DNA of 6,699 nucleotides from Anaerolineales bacterium (GCA_027026295.1 JALVOR010000069.1:1-6699); one strand, 5' to 3'; counted from the stretch's first letter, positions 1 to 5,832 are shown. Made by a program: numbers and translations. The notes: generated by a model not told the origin, from the sequence alone.

Positions 1-144
1 GACTGCCTGATCCCCTCCCGCAAGTCCTCGCCCTTCGAGGCGGGCCTGGGCGCCACGGTGGAGCTGGAGCGCGGGGGCTTCATCGGCCAGGCCGCCCTGA
101 AGGCCGAGCGGGAGCGGGGCCCGGAGACCCTGGGCGTCGCCGAC
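1..144 (+). pseudogene. GcvT-like aminomethyltransferase, internal/C-terminal fragment
   Basis: Frame 1 of the plus strand reads through a segment with SPFEAGLG, then VELERGGFIGQAAL and a following ERERGP. These match the conserved pattern of the folate-binding aminomethyltransferase family (GcvT, dimethylglycine dehydrogenase C-terminus), usually written tPxEAGLGw-V-L-KgdFIGreALl---eeGp. All 48 codons from 1 to 144 end in G or C, a strong coding signature for this strand and typical of a high-GC genome; from about 145 (GCA GAA) the signature weakens. The fragment has no start in the window. The C-terminal beta-barrel that normally follows (LVGL and the GxVTSG-type segment) is absent, and the frame simply runs on as the antisense of jag. 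In intact GcvT this region helps bind tetrahydrofolate and the methylated amine donor. A chimeric join is as likely as a real broken gene; the subfamily cannot be decided. Confidence 0.55.
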
Positions 145-476
145 GCAGAAAGGCCGGTGGAGATCGGCGGGAACAAGGGCCGGGGGGAAACGGCAGGGGC
201 GGGTTTCCCACTGGGGGTTTCCGGTGAAGTCGGCCCGGCGGCAGGTGCTTCTTCAGCAAGCGGGGCAGCCGTATCAGAAACGGGCGGCGCCTTTACAATC
301 AGACGCACCCGCGCCTGCCGGCTTCCCAACAGGCCAAAAAGGCCACGTCCGCCACGGTCGAGGATTTCCACATCCACGGCTTCCAGCGGCAAGCCCAACT
401 GCTCCAGCCCTTGCGCCACGGCTTCGTCCACCGTCGGCGCAATCACTTCCAGAGTCGTGCGTGCAGATTCATGCAT
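145..476 (-). CDS. jag: Jag/KhpB RNA-binding protein, N-terminal part, truncated
   Basis: ATG at 476-474 starts a frame open to the left edge. Residues 1-62 form a Jag_N domain: TLEVIAPTVDEAVAQGLEQL, then LEAVDVEIL and the signature GRGLFGLLGSRQARV. A Pro/Ala/Ser-rich linker follows (about 63-110), as in many Jag proteins. The KH and R3H RNA-binding domains that should come next are missing because the sequence changes character near 145. The frame stays open to position 1, but only as antisense of a GcvT-like segment. KhpB partners KhpA in binding RNA and influences cell elongation and division in Gram-positives. A GAGG ribosome binding site lies 5 nt before the ATG. The gene is 60 nt downstream of yidC, its usual neighbour, and is probably co-transcribed with it. 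The exact point where native jag ends is uncertain (about 135-150). Confidence 0.8.
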
Positions 477-536
477 AAGGGCCTCACTTTCTGATAAGCA
501 GCGCGATGCAGGCCCAGGGCTGAACTTCCTACATGC

Positions 537-1292
537 TCACTTGGTAAACAATCGCTTCCAGTCCGCTTTGCCCATGAGGGCATATTGCCCAATGGTAGCC
601 AGGTTGCTTGTGAGGAAATACAACCCCAGACCCGACGCGAAGGTCAAGGTCAGGTAAAAGAGGAAGAGAGGCATATAAATGCTCATCATTTGCCCCATCA
701 TGGCATTCTGCTGACCGCCGCCGCTCGTGGTCGGCGTCATGATTTTGGACTGCATGTAGGTGGTGATGCCCACCAAAATCGCCAGCGTGGGAATGCCAAA
801 GGGGATGCCGGGAAGATGCAGCCATTCGGGACGTCCCAAATCCATCCACAAAAAGTGGCTGTTCAGGGGGATGAGTGCGGCCACATTGAACATCGGGTAA
901 ATGTGGCGGCTGAGGTCGATCAACTCAACCGGCGCATGCGCCAACCCTTTGATGACAGCCGTGTAGAGGCCAATGATAATGGGGAACTGAAGCAAGGTGG
1001 GCAAACAGGAAGAGAACGGGTTGATGCCCAGTTCCTTGTAAAGCCGCATCTGTTCTTGCGCCAGTTTCTCGCGGTCGTTCTTGTATTTTTCCTGAATTTT
1101 CTTCCAGCGGGGGTCTTGCTGCAATTTCTGCATCCCTTCGGCGCCTTCCAGTTGCTGTTTGGTCAAGGGATACATCAGCAAGCGCGTCAACAAAGTGAAG
1201 ACGATAATCGCCCAGCCGAAATTATGCCCCAGTAAGTTGTAAATCCACAACAAACTGTTGAGCATGGGGTCAACGATGAGGGTATTCCACAT
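537..1292 (-). CDS. yidC: YidC/Oxa1 membrane protein insertase
   Basis: This is a complete 251-residue member of the YidC/Oxa1/Alb3 family, which inserts and folds inner-membrane proteins with or without SecYEG. It is the short form: the large periplasmic domain of proteobacterial YidC is absent, and there is no lipobox as in Bacillus SpoIIIJ. The first core helix carries the expected groove arginine (R37, in FTLLTRLLMYPL). A charged cytoplasmic helical hairpin follows (about 45-88, KLQQDPRWKKIQEKYKNDRE). Then comes the family motif KELGINPFSSCLPTLLQFPI (86-105), with further membrane segments near 105-117, 167-182 and 207-240. The tail is short (KADWKRLFTK). Helix I has little ahead of it, so the N-terminus lies outside the membrane with almost no leader. 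The start ATG at 1292-1290 has only a weak GGA-type ribosome binding site. The lipoprotein gene ends 51 nt upstream and jag begins 60 nt downstream. Confidence 0.96.
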   Translation of the reverse strand: MWNTLIVDPMLNSLLWIYNLLGHNFGWAIIVFTLLTRLLMYPLTKQQLEGAEGMQKLQQDPRWKKIQEKYKNDREKLAQEQMRLYKELGINPFSSCLPTLLQFPIIIGLYTAVIKGLAHAPVELIDLSRHIYPMFNVAALIPLNSHFLWMDLGRPEWLHLPGIPFGIPTLAILVGITTYMQSKIMTPTTSGGGQQNAMMGQMMSIYMPLFLFYLTLTFASGLGLYFLTSNLATIGQYALMGKADWKRLFTK

Positions 1293-1343
1293 AATCCGTT
1301 CCGTTTCACCTAAAAGTGTGGGAGTAAGATAGCCAGCAAGGGG

Positions 1344-2468
1344 CTATTTCTGGTCAGAGGCTTTGAGGGCTTCCTCGACGGTTTTCACGGAAAGCGCCCA
1401 CTTGGTCTTGCCGTCGGGCGTCGCGGCAACCACGACGTTGTCTCCTTTGTAGGGCGCCACCAGAATCAACTGGTTGTCCTGATTTTCGCCCCAGATGGGC
1501 TGGGCATAGAGTTTACCCTGAATGATGTGCTGCCACAAAGGCTTGCCGTCAAGGGAATACGCTATCAGCAGTCCCTCTTCGGTTGTGAAGTACACCGTAT
1601 CGCCATGCACCAGGGGCTGCCCCACAATCGAGCCGTCAGGGGTTTCTTTCCAAACCACTGTGCCGTCTTCAGCATTGATTGCAAAGAAGTTGCCCTTCAA
1701 GTCGCCGACGAACAACTTGCCGTCGCTGTAAGCGGGGGCGCTCCAAACCCAGCCTTCGGTAGGCGTGCGCCACAGCACATCGCCGCTGGCAGCATCCAAT
1801 GCCACCACCTCGTCGGCAAAAGTGCCCACGTACACCACCCCGTCAACCAGCGTGGGCTGGGAAGCCAGCGAGCCGCCCAAATCCACATCCCAAACCACCG
1901 AACCATCGGCAGGGTCGAGAGCGTAAAGGTGGTGCCCCAGGGAAGGCACATACAGGCGCTCGCCGTCGGTAACGGGTGTACCCCAGAGGGGCTGACGGCC
2001 AGGCCGGAACACCCACTTCCGTTTGCCGGTCAGGTCGAGGGCATAGAGCGCGCCATCGGCGTTAGGGGCATAAATGCCGTCGGCAGTCACCAGCGGGGAA
2101 GCCACATAATGGCTGTCAGCCTGGGCGAACTTCCACAGCACCTTGCCTTCGGGGGTCAGGCCGTAAAGCGAGCCGAGGTAATCTCCCACCACAATCAACT
2201 GCCCATCGGGGCTGATTGCCGGGGCGGCGTACACCGAAAAGCCTTTCTCATCGGAAGCGAACGCCCACTTGAAATCGCCGGTTTCCAGTTGGAGCGCATA
2301 CATGGCGGGGCCGGCAGAAACATAAACCGTGTCGTCTGCCACACTCACCCCCGGCCAACTGTTCGCGCCCAGGCGGGAACCACAAGCGCTCAAAGTGAGC
2401 GCCAGGCCAAGCACAAGGGTAAAAAAGAGCCAACGTTTCTTCAAATTTCTCTCCATCACAGTCATCAT
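1344..2468 (-). CDS. PQQ-type beta-propeller lipoprotein, BamB-like
   Basis: The product is 374 residues. A basic N-terminus and a hydrophobic stretch (13-28) end in the lipobox LSAC with Cys29, so it is predicted to be lipid-anchored on the outer face of the membrane. The rest is a beta-propeller: eight Trp-docking motifs recur about every 40 residues (DFKWAF 65-70, KVLWKF 109, KRKWVF 149, SVVWDV 190, DVLWRT 230, TVVWKE 270, KPLWQH 309, KTKWAL 354), alternating with LYALD/VVALD strands. BamB and PQQ dehydrogenases share this fold; I see no dehydrogenase catalytic domain, so a binding or scaffold role is more likely. Its place between yidD and yidC suggests, as inference only, a link to membrane-protein insertion or folding. 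The start is uncertain: ATGs at 2468, 2465 and 2456 all lack a good ribosome binding site, perhaps because translation was once coupled to yidD before an element inserted between them. Confidence 0.88.
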   Translation of the reverse strand: MMTVMERNLKKRWLFFTLVLGLALTLSACGSRLGANSWPGVSVADDTVYVSAGPAMYALQLETGDFKWAFASDEKGFSVYAAPAISPDGQLIVVGDYLGSLYGLTPEGKVLWKFAQADSHYVASPLVTADGIYAPNADGALYALDLTGKRKWVFRPGRQPLWGTPVTDGERLYVPSLGHHLYALDPADGSVVWDVDLGGSLASQPTLVDGVVYVGTFADEVVALDAASGDVLWRTPTEGWVWSAPAYSDGKLFVGDLKGNFFAINAEDGTVVWKETPDGSIVGQPLVHGDTVYFTTEEGLLIAYSLDGKPLWQHIIQGKLYAQPIWGENQDNQLILVAPYKGDNVVVAATPDGKTKWALSVKTVEEALKASDQK

Positions 2469-2475
2469 GCAACGC

Positions 2476-2660
2476 TAAGACTCTATCCGAAAAAATATCG
2501 TGGTGGTGTCATTGCGAGCCCCCCTCGCTGCGCTCGGCGCAGGCTCCGGGGTGAAGCAATCCCCCTTTTTATCGGCCAGGAGACTGCTTCGGCAGGCTGA
2601 GCAATGACGAAGCCCGCCTCGCAGTGACACATCTGCAAAGAATTTTTGGATAGGCTCTAA
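2476..2660. mobile_element. MITE-like element with IS5-type ends and TAA duplication
   Basis: This non-coding stretch has imperfect terminal inverted repeats: GACTCTATCCGAAAAAAT at 2479-2496, and GAGCCTATCCAAAAATT on the other strand from 2657 down to 2641. Direct TAA copies flank it at 2476-2478 and 2658-2660, as a 3-bp target duplication would. The body (2479-2657) is 179 bp and has no transposase, so it would be moved in trans. Inside is a second, nested inverted pair: GTGTCATTGCGAGCC at 2506-2520 against 2616-2630 (13 of 15 matched). The TCATTGCGAGC...GCAATGAC core resembles a dispersed palindromic repeat found in many bacterial genomes. GAG-type ends and a TNA duplication recall the IS5/IS1031 group; that assignment is from memory and needs a search. 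It sits between yidD and the lipoprotein gene, with its right end at the yidD stop codon. Confidence 0.72.
2506..2630. repeat. Nested palindromic repeat inside the MITE-like element
   Basis: GTGTCATTGCGAGCC (2506-2520) and GCCTCGCAGTGACAC (2616-2630) are inverted copies differing at 2 of 15 positions. A further GCAATGAC (2601-2608) repeats the right arm, and GAAGCAATC (2553-2561) faces GACTGCTTC (2582-2590). The RNA of either strand could fold into a long, imperfect multi-arm hairpin within the rpmH operon transcript. Whether this affects termination or RNA stability is unknown. No U-tract of terminator type follows the main stem. Confidence 0.6.
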
Positions 2661-2971
2661 GGAACAGGGTCATACCCGCCCGGATTGAACGGGTTGCAAC
2701 GCAACACCCGCCATAACGCCATCAGCCCACCTTTCAACGCCCCATATTTGTAAATCACTTCGTAGCCATAGTGGGAACAGGTGGGATAAAACCGGCAGGT
2801 GTTTGCGGGCAAAGCCTTGGAAAAAGTGGACTGGTAAAAGCGAATGAGCAGCAAAAGCATTAGCCGCGGCCAGTATTTGGGCACGCGCGGCAACGCCCCC
2901 AACGGAGAAGGCTCCGGGTTGGGGGGACGCATCGAAAAGTCCAGCGGAGGATGGGGATGTGTATGGCTCAT
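2657..2971 (-). CDS. yidD: YidD membrane protein insertion efficiency factor
   Basis: The 104-residue frame carries the whole YidD signature: [13 protein letters not shown] (42-54), [15 protein letters not shown] (59-73, with conserved Cys59 and Cys65), [20 protein letters not shown] (75-94) and GGYDPVP at the C-terminus. YidD is a small membrane-associated protein with an amphipathic helix that aids YidC-dependent insertion. Its ATG overlaps the rnpA stop by 4 nt (ATGA), so translation is probably coupled. Compared with the roughly 70-85 residues usual for the family, it has about 30 extra N-terminal residues rich in Pro and His. An internal start at Met14 or Met38 cannot be excluded, but the coupled ATG fits the operon best. 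The stop codon TAG is built from the TA of the target duplication plus the first base of the neighbouring MITE-like element; the reconstructed pre-insertion sequence gives the same stop, so the protein is intact. Confidence 0.95.
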   Translation of the reverse strand: MSHTHPHPPLDFSMRPPNPEPSPLGALPRVPKYWPRLMLLLLIRFYQSTFSKALPANTCRFYPTCSHYGYEVIYKYGALKGGLMALWRVLRCNPFNPGGYDPVP

Positions 2972-3357
2972 TCGGTAACGGCAGTGCCGTTGGCGTCCAC
3001 TTCTTTTTGCAGCAGGCGGGCACGTCGTAGCAGGGTAACGACGGCGTTGCGAATCTGGGAAAATTCGGCTTCTGCCACAGGTGGGCGGGCGATCAGCATC
3101 AAATCATAGCCGGGGCAGATGCAGGGAAGCAAGGGGCGCATGATCTCGCGCAGGCGGCGTTTGGCACGGTTGCGCCGCACGGCGTTTCCGATTCGTTTGC
3201 CTGCCGCCACGCCTACGCGCACACGGCCTGTCTGATTCGGAGCGACCACCAACACAACCAGCGGGTGGGCATAGGATTTGCCTTCCCGCCGCACCCGCTG
3301 AAAATCAGCATTCTTTCTCAGGCGAAACCTGCGATTCACAGCATGCCACAAGCCCAC
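2968..3357 (-). CDS. rnpA: Ribonuclease P protein component
   Basis: RnpA binds the RNase P RNA and helps mature tRNA 5' ends. The 129-residue frame shows the family order: [19 protein letters not shown] (9-27), the central strands ([20 protein letters not shown]) and the RNR motif [18 protein letters not shown] (57-74). A final strand and helix follow (DLMLIARPP, then [15 protein letters not shown]). The length is normal. The GTG at 3357-3355 starts the longest frame, but the internal GTG at 3339-3337 (giving MNRRFRLRK) fits the family N-terminus at least as well; neither has a strong ribosome binding site. The gene follows rpmH by 14 nt (32 nt with the later start) and overlaps yidD by 4 nt, the standard operon layout. 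Confidence 0.96.
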   Translation of the reverse strand: MGLWHAVNRRFRLRKNADFQRVRREGKSYAHPLVVLVVAPNQTGRVRVGVAAGKRIGNAVRRNRAKRRLREIMRPLLPCICPGYDLMLIARPPVAEAEFSQIRNAVVTLLRRARLLQKEVDANGTAVTE

Positions 3358-3371
3358 TGCGGAGCGGGCGA

Positions 3372-3548
3372 TCAGGCCTTCCAGTTAATTCGCTTGACGT
3401 GGTTGTTCATCTTGACCGTCAGGCGATGGCGCCCCTTCAAGCGGCGGCGCTTGAGCACCAGGCGTCCTCCCCGCGTAGCCATGCGGCTGCGGAAACCGTG
3501 CCGTCGCACACGACGGCGAATCTTGGGTTGATAAGTCCTCTTCGGCAT
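3372..3548 (-). CDS. rpmH: Large ribosomal subunit protein bL34, C-terminally extended
   Basis: The product is 58 residues and highly basic: [33 protein letters not shown] and LKGRHRLTV are the diagnostic L34 blocks. L34 is a small structural protein of the 50S subunit contacting 23S rRNA. The ATG at 3548-3546 is chosen because MPKRT is the family start and GAGGGAG lies 4 nt upstream; an upstream TTG (3566) in frame would place that ribosome binding site inside the gene. Typical L34 ends soon after LTV (44-47 residues in total), but here 13 more residues follow ([13 protein letters not shown]), close to the rnpA start. It is the first gene of the operon, behind a clear promoter. Confidence 0.97.
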   Translation of the reverse strand: MPKRTYQPKIRRRVRRHGFRSRMATRGGRLVLKRRRLKGRHRLTVKMNNHVKRINWKA

Positions 3549-3571
3549 CGTACTCCCTCGCAACAAGAATT

Positions 3572-3587
3572 TCAGCCTCTCGGCTGA
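3572..3587 (-). promoter_or_regulatory. rpmH leader hairpin with GNRA loop
   Basis: In the minus-strand RNA, TCAGCC and GGCTGA pair perfectly (6 bp) around a GAGA tetraloop, a stable GNRA-type loop. It lies about 12 nt upstream of the rpmH ribosome binding site. It could influence translation or bind a ribosomal protein, but no known leader family was recognised. Confidence 0.45.
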
Positions 3588-3607
3588 TGATTAGCATACA
3601 AAACCGC

Positions 3608-3629
3608 TCCCCATCCACACGGATGGGGA
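3608..3629 (-). promoter_or_regulatory. rpmH leader hairpin, 9-bp stem
   Basis: The minus-strand RNA TCCCCATCC, loop GTGT, GGATGGGGA forms a perfect 9-bp stem within about 10 nt of the predicted transcription start. No U-run follows, so it is not an intrinsic terminator. A 5'-end stabilising hairpin or a regulatory leader element is possible. Confidence 0.5.
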
Positions 3630-3643
3630 AGCAATGCCGCCAC

Positions 3644-3672
3644 ATTATACCGCAACCGCGGCGAATGGTCAA
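3644..3672 (-). promoter_or_regulatory. Sigma-70-type promoter of the rpmH operon
   Basis: On the minus strand, TTGACC (3672-3667) and TATAAT (3649-3644) are separated by exactly 17 bp. This is one base from the housekeeping consensus. Transcription would start near 3637, giving a leader of about 90 nt before rpmH. Spacing and orientation suit a strong constitutive promoter for rpmH-rnpA-yidD and the genes below. Confidence 0.85.
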
Positions 3673-3711
3673 AGCAAAATGCGGCGGCAACATCCATTTT
3701 TCGCCGTCAGG

Positions 3712-4179
3712 CTACCCCCTGACCTTTTCCATGATCAGCGCGTCTTCGCCATCGTGGTAATAATGCAACCAGCGGTCAACGGTCTGGTAGCCTTCTGTGC
3801 GGTAAAGCATCTGCGCCGGGCGGTTGGAAGCCCGCACCGCGAGACGCAGCACGGGTTGGGGCAACGCGGCTTCGCAGGTTTCCAGCAACGCGCGCGCCAG
3901 CCCGCGGCGGCGATGGGCAGGGTGAACCGCAATGGTGACGATCCACCCTGCGCCGTCGATCTCCTGTCCGGCAGCAAAGCCCGCCATTTCGCCCGTGCAG
4001 GTCACTTTGAAACGCACTACATCCGGCCACGCCAGCACGCCCAGCAGTTCGATGAGCGGCCAGGCGTCTTTGGGAAAGCAAACCTTTTCCAGCCGCTGCA
4101 GGGCCGGCAAATCAAGCCACGAAGCCGTTTCCAGCGCGTAGCCCGCGGGCAAAGCCACCCGAATTTCAGCCTTCGCCAC
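3712..4179 (-). CDS. GNAT family N-acetyltransferase, RimI-like
   Basis: This 155-residue protein has the GNAT fold that transfers an acetyl group from acetyl-CoA to an amine. Motif A is clear at 79-100: the strand GWIVTIAVHP followed by the pyrophosphate-binding loop RRRGLA (90-95, R/Q-x-x-G-x-A) and helix. Motif B follows, with LRLAVRASNRPAQMLYRTEG (111-130), where N119 and Y126 sit where RimI-type enzymes have a conserved Asn and catalytic Tyr. The early CFPKDAWP (34-41) also resembles the RimI substrate-loop region. Whether it acetylates ribosomal protein S18 or another target cannot be told. It starts at a GTG (4179) and overlaps the end of the SPFH gene by 14 nt, so it is probably the last gene of that operon. 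No clear terminator separates it from the rpmH promoter. Confidence 0.87.
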   Translation of the reverse strand: MAKAEIRVALPAGYALETASWLDLPALQRLEKVCFPKDAWPLIELLGVLAWPDVVRFKVTCTGEMAGFAAGQEIDGAGWIVTIAVHPAHRRRGLARALLETCEAALPQPVLRLAVRASNRPAQMLYRTEGYQTVDRWLHYYHDGEDALIMEKVRG

Positions 4180-5116
4180 CGTTCTTGGTGCCCTCTTCCT
4201 GGCGCAGTTTCATGAAATCGCTGAGCAAACCCGTGAACTCCATCGGGAAGATGTACTTGGTCGAGGGGCTGGCGCCCATGGTCTTGAGCGTCTCGAAGTA
4301 TTGCAGCGTCATCGTCTTGGGGTCGATGGCCTGTGCAACGCTGTAAATGCGCTTCAACGCGGCAGCAAAACCTTCCGCCCGCAGCAACTGCGACTGCTTC
4401 TCGCCTTCAGCCTTGAGAATGGCGGACTGCTTCTCGCCCTCGGCCCGCAAAATAGCAGCCTGTTTTTCACCCTCGGCCACGTTGATGGCGGCTTCCCGCT
4501 TGCCTTGCGATTCCGTCACGACCGCGCGGCGCTCGCGCTCTGCCGACATCTGGCGGTCCATGGCTTCCTGAATCTTCTTCGGCGGCACGATTTCGCGGAT
4601 TTCCACATTGGTAACTTTCACGCCCCACCGCTCGGTCACTTCGTCCAGGCGGGAACGCAGCATGTTGTTGATGTGTTCACGCTCGGAAAGTACATCGTCT
4701 AACAAAATGCCGCCAATGACCGCACGCAGCGTCGTGGTTGCCATGCCCTGCGCTGCCGCCTCGAAGTTGCGTACCTGAATCACACTCTGCTCGGCATCCA
4801 GCACTTTGTAGTACCAGATGAAGTCCACGGCGATGGCCGCGTTGTCTTTGGTGATGCAGGTCTGGTGGGGAATTTCGCGCACTTGCTCGCGCAAATCCAC
4901 ACGGATGCCCTTGTCAATGAAAGGGATCAAAATAACCAGACCGGGGCCTTTGGCACCCACCGACCGACCCAAACGCAGCACGACCATGCGCTGGTATTCC
5001 GGCAAAATCTTGATGGACGTCGCCAGGATGATAAGCAGAATGACCGCAAAGGTGCCAATCAGGCAAAGGAAACCAATGGCAGCGTCACCGCTGGCGAGAA
5101 ATGGTGCATAGAACAT
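4166..5116 (-). CDS. SPFH/band-7 domain protein, slipin/QmcA-like
   Basis: This 316-residue stomatin/prohibitin/flotillin/HflK-C family protein forms membrane-anchored oligomers associated with membrane microdomains. One hydrophobic segment spans about 13-34. The SPFH domain follows with KILPEYQRMVVLRLGR (36-51), GPGLVILIPFID (57-68), RVDLREQ (72-78) and ITKDNAAIAVD (88-98). The later block ERWGVKVTNVEIREIVPPKKI (162-182) is typical of slipins. From 185 the chain is a charged coiled coil including three 11-residue repeats, AEGEKQAAILR and two variants (214-246). The C-terminal ending (about 265-300, YFETLKTMG then KYIFPME) is also typical. A strong ribosome binding site, AGGAGGT, lies about 6 nt before the ATG at 5116. 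nfeD lies 41 nt upstream, the usual SPFH partner, and the GNAT gene overlaps the stop. Confidence 0.95.
   Translation of the reverse strand: MFYAPFLASGDAAIGFLCLIGTFAVILLIILATSIKILPEYQRMVVLRLGRSVGAKGPGLVILIPFIDKGIRVDLREQVREIPHQTCITKDNAAIAVDFIWYYKVLDAEQSVIQVRNFEAAAQGMATTTLRAVIGGILLDDVLSEREHINNMLRSRLDEVTERWGVKVTNVEIREIVPPKKIQEAMDRQMSAERERRAVVTESQGKREAAINVAEGEKQAAILRAEGEKQSAILKAEGEKQSQLLRAEGFAAALKRIYSVAQAIDPKTMTLQYFETLKTMGASPSTKYIFPMEFTGLLSDFMKLRQEEGTKNGGEG
4370..4477 (-). repeat. 33-bp tandem repeats within the SPFH coiled coil
   Basis: Three consecutive 33-bp units encode AEGEKQAAILR, AEGEKQSAILK and AEGEKQSQLLR, followed by a partial AEG. The heptad-breaking 11-residue (hendecad) period is a common feature of the SPFH C-terminal coiled coil and keeps the reading frame. 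Confidence 0.8.
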
Positions 5117-5157
5117 AGTAACCTCCTACAAAACTGGTTGAAAAAACGCGAACAATG

Positions 5158-5766
5158 TCATGTTCCATCGGCATCAGCCGCTTCGACGACCAAAATCAGC
5201 CCTTCACGCCCCACAACCCGCACTTCGGTGCCTGCAGCAATGGGGGTTTTGCTGCGCGCCGTCCACAATTCCCCATCCACGTACACCGAACCTTCATGGG
5301 AGATATCAGTGCGGGCTTCCCCAATTTTGCCTAACACCCGGTCAAGGGCCTGGGCGGGCGGCAAAGCGCCGGCTTCCAGAATTTTGCGGGTAATCAGCCA
5401 GCCAAAACCGCCCACGAACAGCGAAGTAACCACCGCCAGTGCAGGGGAAACCGCACTGCCGCCTTCCGGCGTGCGGAAGACGAACACTGACCCTACAATC
5501 ATGGTCAGCAGCGCAAGGGCAAGCCAAAGCACCCCGCGGCGGCGGCTGCGCACGGAAAAGCCAAAGAAAATGACGCCAATCACCCACAGCCCCACCGCCC
5601 AGAGGTTGACTTCCAGCAACGTGGCGCTATAACCCGCCAGCAGCAAAAGCCCTATTGCACCGAGTTCCAGCAGGCCCGTGCCCGGCGTAAGCAACGCCAC
5701 AATGAGCACCACCGTGCCACTGACCAGCAACAAATAGGCTACATTAGGGGTAATATCAAACGGCAT
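5158..5766 (-). CDS. nfeD: NfeD-like membrane protein with C-terminal OB fold
   Basis: This 202-residue protein has about five membrane helices (roughly 9-27, 32-51, 55-71, 79-97, 106-127) and a soluble C-terminal domain (about 142-197). That domain reads LGKIGEARTDISHEGSVYVD, then GELWTARS and IPIAAGT-like TPIAAGTEVRVVGREGLILVV: the OB-fold NfeD_C pattern of G-x-G-x-A, G-x-V-x-V-x-GE-x-W-x-A and a final GLxLxV. It lacks the ClpP-like serine protease domain of long NfeD proteins, so it is the short type (NfeD1b-like) that pairs with slipin/SPFH partners. The partner gene follows 41 nt downstream, supporting a joint role in membrane organisation. The start ATG at 5766 has GAGAGG elements upstream, and a TATAAT promoter lies about 40 nt before it. 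Confidence 0.9.
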   Translation of the reverse strand: MPFDITPNVAYLLLVSGTVVLIVALLTPGTGLLELGAIGLLLLAGYSATLLEVNLWAVGLWVIGVIFFGFSVRSRRRGVLWLALALLTMIVGSVFVFRTPEGGSAVSPALAVVTSLFVGGFGWLITRKILEAGALPPAQALDRVLGKIGEARTDISHEGSVYVDGELWTARSKTPIAAGTEVRVVGREGLILVVEAADADGT

Positions 5767-5804
5767 GGCCTCTCATCCTCTCAAAAGCAGGGATTGCTAC
5801 TCTC

Positions 5805-5832
5805 ATTATACAATCAAAACCGCCTTTGTCAC
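5805..5832 (-). promoter_or_regulatory. Promoter of the nfeD-SPFH-GNAT operon
   Basis: The minus strand has a perfect TATAAT at 5810-5805 and GTGACA at 5832-5827, 16 bp apart (5 of 6 match to the -35 consensus). Transcription would start near 5798, leaving about 30 nt before the nfeD ATG. This is a good sigma-70-type candidate. Confidence 0.65.

Noticed and set aside
58..657. Plus-strand open frame of 199 codons treated as one gene
   Set aside because: Only the part up to about 144 resembles a protein family; the rest is the antisense of jag and of the yidC end, so it is not one gene.
585..1235. Plus-strand open frame of 216 codons
   Set aside because: It lies opposite yidC, which is unmistakable; no domain is visible on the plus strand.
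1527..2600. Long open frame on the plus strand (357 codons)
   Set aside because: It is antisense to the lipoprotein gene, has no recognisable domain, and runs into the MITE-like element; the minus-strand frame has a lipobox and regular propeller repeats.
2506..2630. CRISPR-like repeats
   Set aside because: The repeated pieces are inverted rather than evenly spaced direct copies, and no spacers are present.
3549..3566. Upstream TTG start for rpmH adding six residues
   Set aside because: The GAGGGAG ribosome binding site would lie inside the gene, and MPKRTYQP is the family N-terminus.
3608..3629. Intrinsic terminator after the GNAT gene
   Set aside because: The hairpin lies downstream of the rpmH promoter, within its leader, and no U-tract follows it.
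4370..4477. Novel repeat system in the SPFH gene
   Set aside because: Eleven-residue AEGEKQ-type repeats are normal for the coiled coil of SPFH proteins.
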